A stretch of 64,000 nucleotides of DNA. Origin: Agaricus subrufescens. Taxonomy: Eukaryota; Basidiomycota; Agaricomycetes; Agaricales; Agaricaceae. The position numbers and the translations under genes are program-made. A model generated the notes under the pieces. The model had not been told where the DNA came from, made no database searches, and was given only the letters and a program-made list of their open reading frames with translations. Location: contig CM057063.1 in assembly GCA_029945375.1 (NCBI GenBank), positions 2,291,894 through 2,355,893 on the forward strand, read 5' to 3'. This document shows, piece after piece, positions 11,741-21,580 of the stretch; the first letter of the stretch is position 1; each line of letters starts with the position of its first letter.

Positions 11741-14132
11741 ACGGCCGCTGTCGTGCCGTGGTTGCAGGTAGGGTGGGGTGAACAGAGATTCAAGAGGGCT
11801 GGCGAGAGGGGGGAGGGGCTGTACGATGAGGATTGCCTTTTATCCTTGAAGGCATTTGCCGAGTTTATGAGCATTGCTCTAAACACAACAGCTGTGTAGC
11901 TGGCACGAGGCGGGCGTTCCCACAGCTGCTAAGGGTCCCTCGCACATCCGACGGTGCCCCAGTCGGGGCTGTGAGGGCAGGATTTCAGCGTTATGTTACT
12001 TTCTATGAGCGGTGGCGACGAAAGGACGTTACAGTGAGGAAAAGTATCTTGCACTCAAAGAACCACACGTGTTCTTGCCTGCGATGTTAAAGCGCTCATG
12101 TTCCGTGACTATCGCATCGCTTAGTCTAGCATCATTGTCGAGAAGCTAGATCAACGTTATGAATTCCTGGTGTATTCCGAATGAATAATGGAATCAATCG
12201 GAAGCGCCACATAAGTAGGTCGTTGTTAAGAACTCGAAACCGCGGCATCAAGACAAGTCGGGATTGTGATGAGCGAAAATGCCACGAGCCTTTGGATGAA
12301 GAGAGCCTATCCCTTGTCAAAAATGAGAATCACCTTGTTGCATAGCCCCACTCTATGCAGTTAGCAAAGAACTGCCCAGCTTTCGCATAGCCTCAGGGAA
12401 GCTATCATAGGTAATGCTTGGAATCAGGGGGGGCTATTTTGCTTGTTCCATGAGGTTCATCCATTCGCTACCGCAGTGCTTGTGTGCGTACATTGAATTA
12501 GGAGTTCTATTAATTGTAGTTCGGAATTATAGGGTATGAAGCTTACGATGCACACAACACTTCAGGCTGCCGTTGACAAAACTGAAAGATATTCAATCTT
12601 CCCACGTATATATATACTCGCGCCAGCGAGTCACGGATAACATCTGGGTCTGGGCTGGATTACCAAAGCTTTGTTTTTGCATTTACATTCATTGAAATTT
12701 AATTCAATAATTCAGAAATATTGTCAAGTCACTTCAATTTGTCATTTCTATGTTGAGGTCTTATCATCATCAGGATTGAAGGATTATAGATGGGCTACAG
12801 CAAATCTACTTAATCCGCGCGTGGACGCGGATTAATGCGGACAGCTGCATGTAAGGGTGTGGGTATCGCACCCAGAGAAGGTAATTGCTCACCAACATAC
12901 TCCGAGAAGATACCAGGCAGGACCACCTATGGACCCTTTAGCACAGGCATCAGGAGTCAATAGAGTACATCTGGCGGGCATCAGAGGCATAATCATAATA
13001 AGGGGGACTTGAGGCTGACAATTTGACGCAGACGAGTGAAGACAGAAGCGGGAGGCGCGGACCAATGAGGAATCAGTGCAGGTTTTACGCGGACCAGACG
13101 CGGATGCAGTCTCTACCAATGACCTAATAAGTGATGCGGACGGGTCCCTGCTGGAATCTTGACTAAACGTTTTCAATATTCAAAGGCACCACATCAAGAG
13201 GCCACAGTGATACTATCACTGTAATGTTACATGTAGACCTCTCCCAACCCCTATTGCCCTCATGGGCCTGCAGATCCTTTGATCCCTCCTCGTGTCCCCA
13301 TTGGTCCGCGCCGTACATTCGTAATCCCGCGTCATGAATCCTCATTAATTAGTTATATCTCTATTCAATATTTGTGTGGCATACCACCCTTGTCGTCTTC
13401 TACTTCTACAATAGATTGGCCCTTTTTGAGTGGCATACCAACCATGTCGTCTTCTATAGTAAATTAGCCCTCCCCACCCCCTCCCCACTCCCTGCCTACG
13501 TTAGACCATCCTCTAGTCCATTTTCAACCCTCACCCACCCGCGCCTCTCGTGTCAGTCCGCGTGTAACCCTTGTCCGCGTGCGGACTCCTCGTATCTGCT
13601 GTAGCCCCAGGACGGGTCTACGTAGCCAACCTTATCGTACTGGATGATAGAATATTGTCAATGAAACGTGGCCAGGACTAACCTAACGTCTTTCAAAGTG
13701 CGTGTTTGACTATCGGTCGGGCAGTAAGTGTACGTGTATTTGAAATGCCGAGTCAGAAACTTAGGCGTGTTGTAGTATCATCGTATATTCCTTTGCAGCT
13801 CCAACTGAACCAGCCTACCTGGCCTGCATGAAGATAATTCGTCAGACGCTGGCGTACTCAATGTTCCGATCCTCGATCGACTAATATGGATAAAATGATG
13901 ACAAGGCCTCACCAGCAGCTTTCAAAGGTTTTACAATTGAAGCCCGACTTTGATTCATAAGTTCGTAAATAATGGGCTTTAGAAAGAACTCTGGGAAGGA
14001 TTTAAATCGGGTAGAAATGTAAAATCCGGAGCGCCTGCGGCTTTTTGCTTCAATGCCAAGATATCCTTTCCTCTCCTCTCTTCAGTGAACCACAGCACAG
14101 CGTGGGCGGCGACTTGTTTGACCAATGACATC
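11741..14132. other. Intergenic region holding a TIR element
   Basis: No host gene is visible in these 2.4 kb between the second and third C2H2 genes. The stretch contains the putative 816-bp inverted-repeat element listed separately (12792-13607). Outside that element I see only short, unrelated open frames. Confidence 0.55.
12792..13607. mobile_element. Putative non-autonomous TIR DNA transposon (MITE-like)
   Basis: The left end (GGGCTACAGCAAAT, from 12792) matches the reverse complement of the right end (GGGCTACAGCAGAT, ending at 13607) at 13 of 14 positions. Inside each end are several copies of a GCGGAC/TCCGCG-type motif in opposite orientation, typical of subterminal transposase-binding repeats. 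A further 14-nt perfect inverted pair (GGCGCGGACCAATG near 13056 and its complement near 13296) makes the element a partial foldback. A short direct duplication of about 54-nt period lies at about 13376-13455. No transposase reading frame is present, so it would depend on a trans-acting enzyme. I could not see a convincing target-site duplication, and the superfamily is unknown. Confidence 0.5.
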
Positions 14133-15714
14133 TTAACTTTGGCCTAATAACGGGTGTTTCTTCTTGACATGTCGATTGAGCGACCTCCTATGCCTGTATT
14201 CGTTCGAGCAATGTGGGCATGGGTAGGGATTCAATCCCCGGTGACTATTCATATGATCTGCACATGTTTAAGTGATAAGAACCAGCGTAGTCGTTTAAAG
14301 ACTCACTATTCAAATTTTGTTTCGACGTCAAGGTATCACCACATTCCTTGCATTTATATTTCCTTTCTTTCTTCCTGACTCTATCAGCTGCTTGGCGAAT
14401 GGCGTTTGAAGCACCCTCTATCTTTACGATATCTTGGCCGACGGTCGGGGGGTGTTTTTGAGTTGGTGAATCCTCCAGCATCAGCATCATGGACCTCGTG
14501 GAGCCAATAGCTGGGGGTGATAGCAAGTAACGAAAAAATGGCGGGGAATAGTTTACATTTCCCGGTGCGTATGGAGCGGTGGAGAGGCGCCGAGGGGACG
14601 ACCACCTTCTATGCCTTTCGGGGCCGTTGGGATGCATAGAAGCAGGCGGCGATAACAGTCCATGAGAAAGCCGGGATAAGCATTCTCCTTGTTCCGGGCA
14701 TGAAATGCGATACTGAGAGGGGAGGTTGTCGCAGGGAAGGTTATGGCCCCAAGGGGGGAGACTCGGAGAAGCAACGAAAGGAAAGTCTTTTTGCGAGGCA
14801 TGGCTAACATTGGCTGCGTATGCACTTCCGCTGTCAGAGAAGGGAACGACAGGCGATGTAGAGCTTGGCCCAGCCCCTGGCACGTCTGGGTAGAGTATCG
14901 ACGAGCCACTGGCATCCAGGCTTGAAATTGTGCCGCTAATGTCCGGAAGTTGCTGTAGAGTGTGAAACTCCGAATCTATTTTGTCTAGTCTTCTTCCTTC
15001 ATCACTTTCAGTATAAAAGAGGGTATGAGGTTGCTGCTGTTCCGTCAGCTCTTTTCTAGGGGAGCAGACGCTTTGGTAGTGAGACGGTTGATCCCATTGA
15101 CCCCCAAGATTCAACATGGCCATATCCGGCGAAATACTTGTATCGGCATAGTGAGGATGGAGGGGCAAGCTAGTCATAATTGATAGCCCGTCCGCTATCA
15201 TGCTCTCAACAATCAGATGCATAGATGGATCGATCGTGAGTCACATACAAGGTGTCTGCAAGATAGGAACCGTAGTTGTTTGGTTCGAGCCAGAATCTTG
15301 CACCAGGCCTGGTGTCCCAGTGACGTCTCCCAAAGGCATGGGGGGTGGAGAACCTATACCTCATGTCAGAAACTACATGATTGACGAGAGTAAGAATTTA
15401 CCATCTCCGGCCTGGCTCACTGTGTAGCCGCCATATACATAAGAATACGCTTGTCGTAAGTCTTCAGCTGCCGTATATTCGTTGATTTGGTCATAAAGGC
15501 TCTTGAATGAGGGCCGTTAATGGGAAAGAAGTACGAGTTACACGTACCGTTATAAGAGCACGGTGTAAAGGAGCTCCATGGTTGCCTCATCACATGTCCT
15601 GACAGCGGGATTCCATCAGGCGTCTCTTCTGGCATCCAGTGATGGAAGCAAGAACGTACCGTGCACTCCTGTCCTTTTTGATTCGTTCGGACCCCTTTCC
15701 GGTTGATGATCCAT
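14133..15714 (-). CDS. C2H2 zinc-finger transcription factor, cluster copy 3
   Basis: Six exons (15714-15660, 15585-15548, 15501-15402, 15353-15249, 15194-14307, 14257-14133) join in phase to about 436 residues. The N-terminal piece has a structured segment (SLYDQINEYTAAEDLRQAYS). The middle is Ser/Pro-rich. The C-terminus carries two canonical fingers: CKEC...HMNSH and CPHC...HVKKKH. The last intron again splits the codon directly before the first His of finger 1. The motif TSKQNL inside finger 1 is shared with copy 2. A TATA-like box on the minus strand about 120 bp upstream of the ATG, with a candidate 5'UTR intron between, supports the start at 15714. The first two small exons rest on phase and splice-site logic only. 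Confidence 0.72.
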
Positions 15715-15830
15715 CTGTCAATGGCTGAGCTGAGTAAACAAGAGTCGAGCTGATGCTGGAGTTTGGGAGAGTCACTTACGATGAAGGGGAAAAGAAGGAG
15801 AGAGTAACGCTAACAGATCCCTCACCATGT

Positions 15831-15838
15831 TTTTTATA
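15831..15838 (-). promoter_or_regulatory. TATA-like box of C2H2 copy 3
   Basis: TATAAAAA on the minus strand lies about 120 bp upstream of the proposed ATG at 15714. The spacing would place transcription start near 15,805 and leave room for a short 5'UTR intron beginning GTAAGT near 15,780. This is inferred from sequence only. Confidence 0.35.
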
Positions 15839-16558
15839 CTCGCTATAAAACAGCTTTCGCTCGGCTCATGCTGTTGGCATATTTCATGAAACCCGAGATT
15901 CAAGGAATCCGGGGTGCAGGATTCCCACCCTTTTCTATCCATATACTGTTATACAAGGAGTAGGTGATCCCACTGAAAATGTGGACCGTCCCACGTTCAA
16001 TAGCACCGCAAACCGAACGGCTGGAACACATCGGCTGTTGATACTGCGGTTCGGTCCACTCACGTAAAGGAGCGACGGCGCCATTCGGGGAATGTTCGCT
16101 AGTGTTGTTCATTTCAACATTCAAAGTTTTGGTGGGACATCAATTAATCCAGACGCCAGCAGTAGGGTGTGATAGGGAAAACTGAGTTCACACCCACCTT
16201 CTCGAGGCCTTGCAAGTGTGAGCCTCTCATTTAGATGCTAGCTGTAAAAGACCACTCATTGTCGGCTCAAAGTAGGGCACTCGTTGCGCCTAGGTCTCTG
16301 GGTTGTTGTGAACCACTGGCAAAAGTGGGACGTTCAAGTCAGCCTGTATCCCAAAGCTTGGAAAGGTACTAGTCGATTGATGAGCTTACTCCACTATGAT
16401 ATACGTTACGTCGTATGCCCTTTTTCTTCTGTGTGATTTCTGATGCGCCTTCCCTCCATTTCTTGCCAGGTCGATTGCAGAAAGAAGCATATATATTTAG
16501 AACGCAGTTCCCACTAAAGGCTGATTACTAATATAAGCAAACTCGACGTTGTCGTCTG

Positions 16559-17569
16559 ATGGCTTTCCTAAGATCCAACACGGTCAGATTTCCAAAGCTC
16601 TTGACTAGATTCTTACATTCTGCATCACGAAGTGTTCAATATCGATATATGGCGACACTAGAGAAATTGCCACATCATCACACAGCAGAACGTGCTGCAG
16701 AGTTGAAAGAGGCTATCACGGAAATCCGAAATCGAGTCAAAACAGCGTCTCTTCCCAGCAATGCGCCGACACTGATCGCTGTCTCAAAGTATAAACCAGC
16801 TTCTGATGTCATGGCTTGCTATGAGCAGCGCCAATATGACTTTGGCGAAAACTATGTGCAAGAGCTCGTTGACAAAGCCGCTATTGTACGTGGATGGATT
16901 TCTGTTCAACTCAATTTCTTTATAAACGTTCGTGAAAAGCTCCCTCCTGATATTCGGTGGCATTTTATTGGAGCACTTCAATCAAACAAGGCGAAAATCC
17001 TAGCGTGTGTGTCATTCTCAGTCCCTACTTATCGGGAAAACTCTAATTTTGCGACAGCGATTCCCAATCTATACTGCGTTCAAACTCTGGCGTCTGTCAA
17101 AGCTGCATCTACTTTAAATAAAGCTATACCGGAAGATAGAAACACAACTCTTCGTGTTCTTGTTCAGGTCAACACCTCTGGTGAAGAAAACAAGTCGGGC
17201 TTGCCACCGCTCAGGGCAACTACCGATGTTGGGACTTCGGAACTCGGTCAACTGGTGGTTCATATCGTGACCCAGTGTTCACGGCTCCGTTTCGAAGGTC
17301 TCATGACGATCGGAGCTCTAGAACAATCTCTTAGCGCTTCGGAGACGGAGAAAAACGCAGATTTCGAAACGCTCAAAGAAACTCGTGATCGCCTGATGGA
17401 GTTCCTGGATAAGGAGCAGGCAGGTCGCTCATGGGGTCATGAGACATCAGGAAATCTGGTTCTCAGCATGGGCATGTCAAGCGATTTCGAGGCTGCCCTT
17501 AAAGCAGGGAGCGATATTGTTCGTGTAGGAACTGGTATTTTCGGACAGCGCCCCAAGAAAGTAATATAG
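16559..17569 (+). CDS. Pyridoxal-phosphate homeostasis protein (YggS/PLPBP family)
   Basis: Three exons (16559-16885, 16940-17006, 17058-17569; introns 54 and 51 nt) encode about 301 residues. The family binds PLP on a lone alanine-racemase-type TIM barrel and buffers PLP supply. It has no known catalytic turnover. The PLP lysine lies in LIAVSKYKPASDV. Other family blocks are FGENYVQELVDKA, IRWHFIGALQSNKAK, VLVQVNTSGEENKSG, LRFEGLMTIG and LSMGMSSDFEAALKAGSDIVRVG, followed by GIFGQR. Both introns fall in frame-open sequence, so an unspliced reading would add about 35 foreign residues. The first 30 residues are basic and Ser-rich like a mitochondrial presequence, and a second ATG (16649, MATLEK) begins the cytosolic-type protein. 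Confidence 0.92.
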   Translation: MAFLRSNTVRFPKLLTRFLHSASRSVQYRYMATLEKLPHHHTAERAAELKEAITEIRNRVKTASLPSNAPTLIAVSKYKPASDVMACYEQRQYDFGENYVQELVDKAAIVRGWISVQLNFFINVREKLPPDIRWHFIGALQSNKAKILACVSFSVPTYRENSNFATAIPNLYCVQTLASVKAASTLNKAIPEDRNTTLRVLVQVNTSGEENKSGLPPLRATTDVGTSELGQLVVHIVTQCSRLRFEGLMTIGALEQSLSASETEKNADFETLKETRDRLMEFLDKEQAGRSWGHETSGNLVLSMGMSSDFEAALKAGSDIVRVGTGIFGQRPKKVI

Positions 17570-18928
17570 CTCAACAACTCTGATAAATGCGTCATCATGG
17601 AAATGAATAAACGGACACGATAAGTCAGCTTGGACTCGTCCCTAAAGCTAAAGCGCTATATACTGAAGTTTCTGTGCTGCGTATTCCTTAAATAAACTCG
17701 AACCGAGATGGGCTGGGACTTACCAAATGATAATCAGATGGCTTGAGAATACAGCTTTTAGCACGCACGCACGTTCCACGTACCCCACTCGTATGGAGTT
17801 GCCGTAAACCACCATATTCTCTCCATTGCATGGTGCCAATTAAACGCTTTGGAGCTTTCGCTTAAGGGGTGGTGCACCTGGCAGTTTGCGCCATCATCAA
17901 CTGCAGACTGATCCTGACGTCAAAAACGAGGGTGATCCCTGAGTACTTGAGTTCTTAACAACTTCTTGGATCACGCGGCTGGGCCGAACGTTGTGTTTAG
18001 TTTGGACTCGGGAACTAGGTTTGTCTTCGGCCGGTACAGGTCCGTTGGCCTGACCATAGCGTCTGTCAGGTGAGTAGGCTAGCTCATTGAGGGTTAGTGG
18101 CGCTGATCCAACTACAGAGGCCATAACCCTGTAATCGTCAGGAATCAGTAAGACGAGAGCGAAGGGATTAGTGAACGGCTGCATTTGATGGATTGTCGAC
18201 ACAATAGATCAATCAGGCTCGACAAGGGTCTGGTAGGAGCACTGCTATCTCTCCGTTCAGCCTCCGCTAGGAAGCGTATGCTACACTATAGTAGCAATTA
18301 GAACAATTCTATCAACAATGCGGTCAACAATTCGGTCATATTCTTCTTCAATGTTGTAACAGCTGAGAGTTGCTATACCTCCATTCACAATCTCCGTGAC
18401 ATCATGAATACGAAACAATCTGGTGGTGATTGAATACCAAAACAATCTGGTCATGCCCATTTCAGGCAGTGTAAAAGCCTGATCTAACGGTTACTCGGTG
18501 GACTAGCGTGGCCTGCACGACGGCGACTTATTTTTTCTCCGCTCCTCTCCTAAAAAACACGCGGATAGCACGATGAGTCCAATATAATCCTTATTACTTG
18601 TAGTCCCGTTCCCAATTGCTGTTCATCAACTTAACCCCATTATCATTTTTCGCTCCATGGGGCGCTAAACAGTAACCCGTAACTTGCCTTCAGAATCCAA
18701 GCCAGCGCCGAAGGGATAGGATAAGATCACACCTCGGGATTGCAGGTCTCGGGCACCACGTTGTGCACGAGAAAGAAAAACATCATCTGTTCCTCGACTC
18801 GGGAACGAACAATCAATGGAGAAACAAAAAAGCTCTGTGAACCCTTTTTTCATTAATTGACCGCGCGCTACGACACTTACCTGGAGTTTGCCCCACAGTA
18901 ATGGCGGTTCCCAAGCTTTACTTTCTGA
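17570..18928. other. Gene-free stretch
   Basis: No recognisable gene. A minus-strand open frame at about 17897-18202 has somewhat protein-like composition but no start context, splice partner or recognisable family, so it is not called. Confidence 0.5.
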
Positions 18929-19400
18929 TCAATCTATTATTATTTTCAAACTCCACGAGCAATCCGATTTGTCCCTGAATTCGATGGGGTATTTGCTTAA
19001 ACTTTTTCTTTTTCTTTGCACGATTCGGACCTTTTGTGCCCCTATCACCTTGGGTCGTTTCATTCTTGTTTCGAGTTGGTGACGAACAGCATCGTCGCCG
19101 AACTCATTCACCTTACCAATTACGAAGGTGTTGCTTAAAGAATATTCCAATGCGAAGTCTCCGGTTTTGGTTCGGGTCAACTCCAAGGCCGCACGTCAAT
19201 GTCAGTCCTTGACAGCCTTGTCCTTATTCAGGCTGTGAAATCCGACAGTCCAAATCGGCCCATCATTGGGGTCTTGAGAACCCGTAGGTCTTGTGACTGC
19301 GAGTTCAGATAGAAGACGAATGCTGATCATGATATCGCCGAATTTCGGGCCTAGTTGCACTGCATAGAAATGTTCGACATTTGAGGTAGTCTCGTTACTA
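18929..19400 (-). pseudogene. Possible decayed gene of unknown family
   Basis: Two minus-strand segments read in one common frame with protein-like composition. The upstream one includes HFYAVQLGPKFGDIMISIRL and ends near 19202. The downstream one begins LELTRTKTGDFALEYSLSNT and ends near 18929. Two UGA codons separated by one codon (about 19195-19203) interrupt the frame, and no GT-AG intron of normal length removes them. No start codon context or family could be recognised. It may be a dead gene or a chance open frame. It lies just downstream of the ALG12 stop on the same strand. Confidence 0.3.
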
Positions 19401-19498
19401 AAAATCAACTCGGAGTCTATATAAACAAGCAGAGCGACAAAACAGGAAGGCAAAAGTAGAACATGAGAGTTGGGTATCCTGGAGGTACATCACAGCTG

Positions 19499-21491
19499 CT
19501 ACTTGCGTTCATAGATCCACAACTTGTCTTCATGAACTACTCTGATCAGATCGAGTATTCTCCCAGGTAATTCCCGCAAACGATGAGTGAGCAATTCTTT
19601 ATCTATAACGATGTGATCAAACGCTGGTATAGCCTTCATCAACTTCCAATTGGGAATAATTTCTGGATCGGTCGGAGGGTGCTCTGATATGATGTGTGTG
19701 AAATGAGAAGCAAGAGAGAGTTCAGAGATTGTGAGATTCTCTGTTTTATTATAAATCCAGGGATTTGTGGGAGGGATACTGTTAGGCCACAAGTATAAAG
19801 CGGAATGGTAGGGCGGGGAGTGGAGATGCTGGAAAAGGGAAGCCCCTGACTGAGCAGCAAGGTTACAGATGTGTACATGAGGCGGTGCTAAGCGATAAGA
19901 CCGAGTGAGAAAAGATCTCAAGAATAAGAGTATTAGTGTTCACTTACGCAATGTTGTAGCGGGAACAAGTTGGTGGAAAGCGGCGATGGCCTCACCACCA
20001 GGGTAATTGTTCATGGAGATATGGACCAGAAGGGTAGTCAGCCCGAGGTTCGCGGCCAGAAGGCCGAGAGCGGCTGTAAAAGAAATTTGGCCAAGAATGG
20101 TCGACTTGCGTCTTGTTAAACTGAAAAAGAGATGTTAGCCGGAAACGATCAAATGAAATTTGAGGAACAGCGACATACAAGTATCTTAGACCGGAAGAGG
20201 CGGCGACGTTGAAGGCGGGAACGGTGTAGATGATGAAACGCCACTCCTTGTGCCCCAAGTTGCTGATCAGCGCGACGTATATGACAAATGGAAGGAGAAT
20301 CGGAAAGATTCGTGAATCTACGAGCAAGCCGATACATGCCAGAGGAAGGCCGGTCATAAGCAATTTGGGGAGATGAACCACAAAATAGTCCATGAAGGGA
20401 GAAACCTGTCCCAGAGTCAGCGGGGGTAGCCATACAATTCAATGCTCGTGCCGCTCACCCCCCATTGAGCACTTTGACCTTGTGCAACGTTGAATATGAA
20501 CGACGTGAGTTCAGGTAAAACATTTTTCTTCCAAAAGAAGGAATCGAAAGCAAATGACACCACTAGATACGTCGGCTCAGTCATCTTTACGACCGCGGGA
20601 TCACGGACTTACCTGCAGCCGTGGTGCCAGCCACAAGGTTCGTGGCGACGACGGTATAAAATGAGATATGTCCCTGGATTAATGCCTGAAGCAAGAAAGG
20701 CGCCCAGAGAAGGACTAGCTCCACACGGAAGATAACGGTCGAGATGGCGAGGCACCAGAAAGCTAATCTCCAAGATTTCTCGGAAAGTCGGATCGAATAA
20801 CGACTGCTGTTGTACATAGAGGCATAAGCGAAGGCTAGATTGACTGTGTGATGCCGAATACAAATCTATGTCAGAGTGGATAAGTGTTCCAGGGATGGAA
20901 GCGCAGGCATACCCAGGGGCATCGCAAACATGTTCGGCAGTGTCCTACCCATCCAAAAAAGGAGATGGAACTGGCTGCATGTGAGTAAAGTGAAGCATAA
21001 AGCTGTTCCTGATCCAAAGCGATTCGACACGGCTTTGCGGATAAGAACCAGTGACATAGCATTGCAGGTCGCAAGAACGAGCCGAGCTAGACGTCCTGGT
21101 CAATAGACGGACTGGTGCAGAATCAACGAGAACGAACCGATGATCTGGAGGTCGGCCTTGGACGATATCAAGTTGAGATAAGCGGCCACATTGAGAAAAG
21201 GGCCTGTGAGGATGGCAAGCGTGGCACTTCCGAGGAAAGTTCGGGGAACGGCGCCCGCAAAAGTGAAATGGTCGAACTGTTTCCGTGAGCATTGGCCGGG
21301 GACTCCAGCACGTGGGTTGGGCTCACATTGCTCAGTCTGTCCGGAAAGAGGCCGTAGGAGAGAAAATCATGGACGGCCTGTATATTGAAGCTTTCCTCGA
21401 CCTTTGTGTACGGTGCTAGCAGTACATAGGCCCAGCCAAATGCGAAGAACGCGTAATCGAAGGGGGAGAACATGGCTTGTTGTTTGTCCAT
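19499..21491 (-). CDS. ALG12: Dol-P-Man:alpha-1,6-mannosyltransferase ALG12
   Basis: A GT22 multi-pass ER enzyme that adds the eighth mannose (alpha-1,6) to the dolichol-linked N-glycan precursor, using dolichol-phosphate mannose. Eight exons (21491-21327, 21276-21138, 21086-20913, 20843-20613, 20562-20459, 20405-20179, 20120-19948, 19887-19499) join in phase to 533 residues, close to the usual fungal size. Diagnostic blocks are APYTKVEESFNIQAVHD in the first luminal loop, FAGAVPRTFLGS, FHLLFWMGRTLPNMFAMPL, FRVELVLLWAPFL, the HKEWRFIIYTVPAFN block, and MNNYPGGEA plus HICNLAAQSGASLF in the C-terminal part. The start at 21491 was preferred to upstream codons because ADP1 begins at 21581 on the other strand. 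Confidence 0.93.
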
Positions 21492-21580
21492 GTGTGCGCC
21501 GCCCAACCCGCGCTCGGCGTCCACCTGGGTCACGCAGCCCATGGATCTGGTCCGTCGGCATTTCCTCCTCATCGGCGACC
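21492..21580. promoter_or_regulatory. Head-to-head promoter of ALG12 and ADP1
   Basis: Only 89 bp separate the start codons of two divergent genes, so both 5'UTRs and core promoters must share or overlap this stretch, or extend into the opposite coding region. No TATA box is visible. It is GC-rich relative to the intergenic regions nearby. Confidence 0.5.

Noticed and set aside
15900..16124. Minus-strand open frame upstream of C2H2 copy 3 as an extra 5' exon
   Set aside because: It lies upstream of the TATA-like box and has no phase-consistent link to the first proposed exon.
17897..18202. 101-codon minus-strand open frame
   Set aside because: Composition is mildly protein-like, but there is no family match, splice partner or promoter signal.
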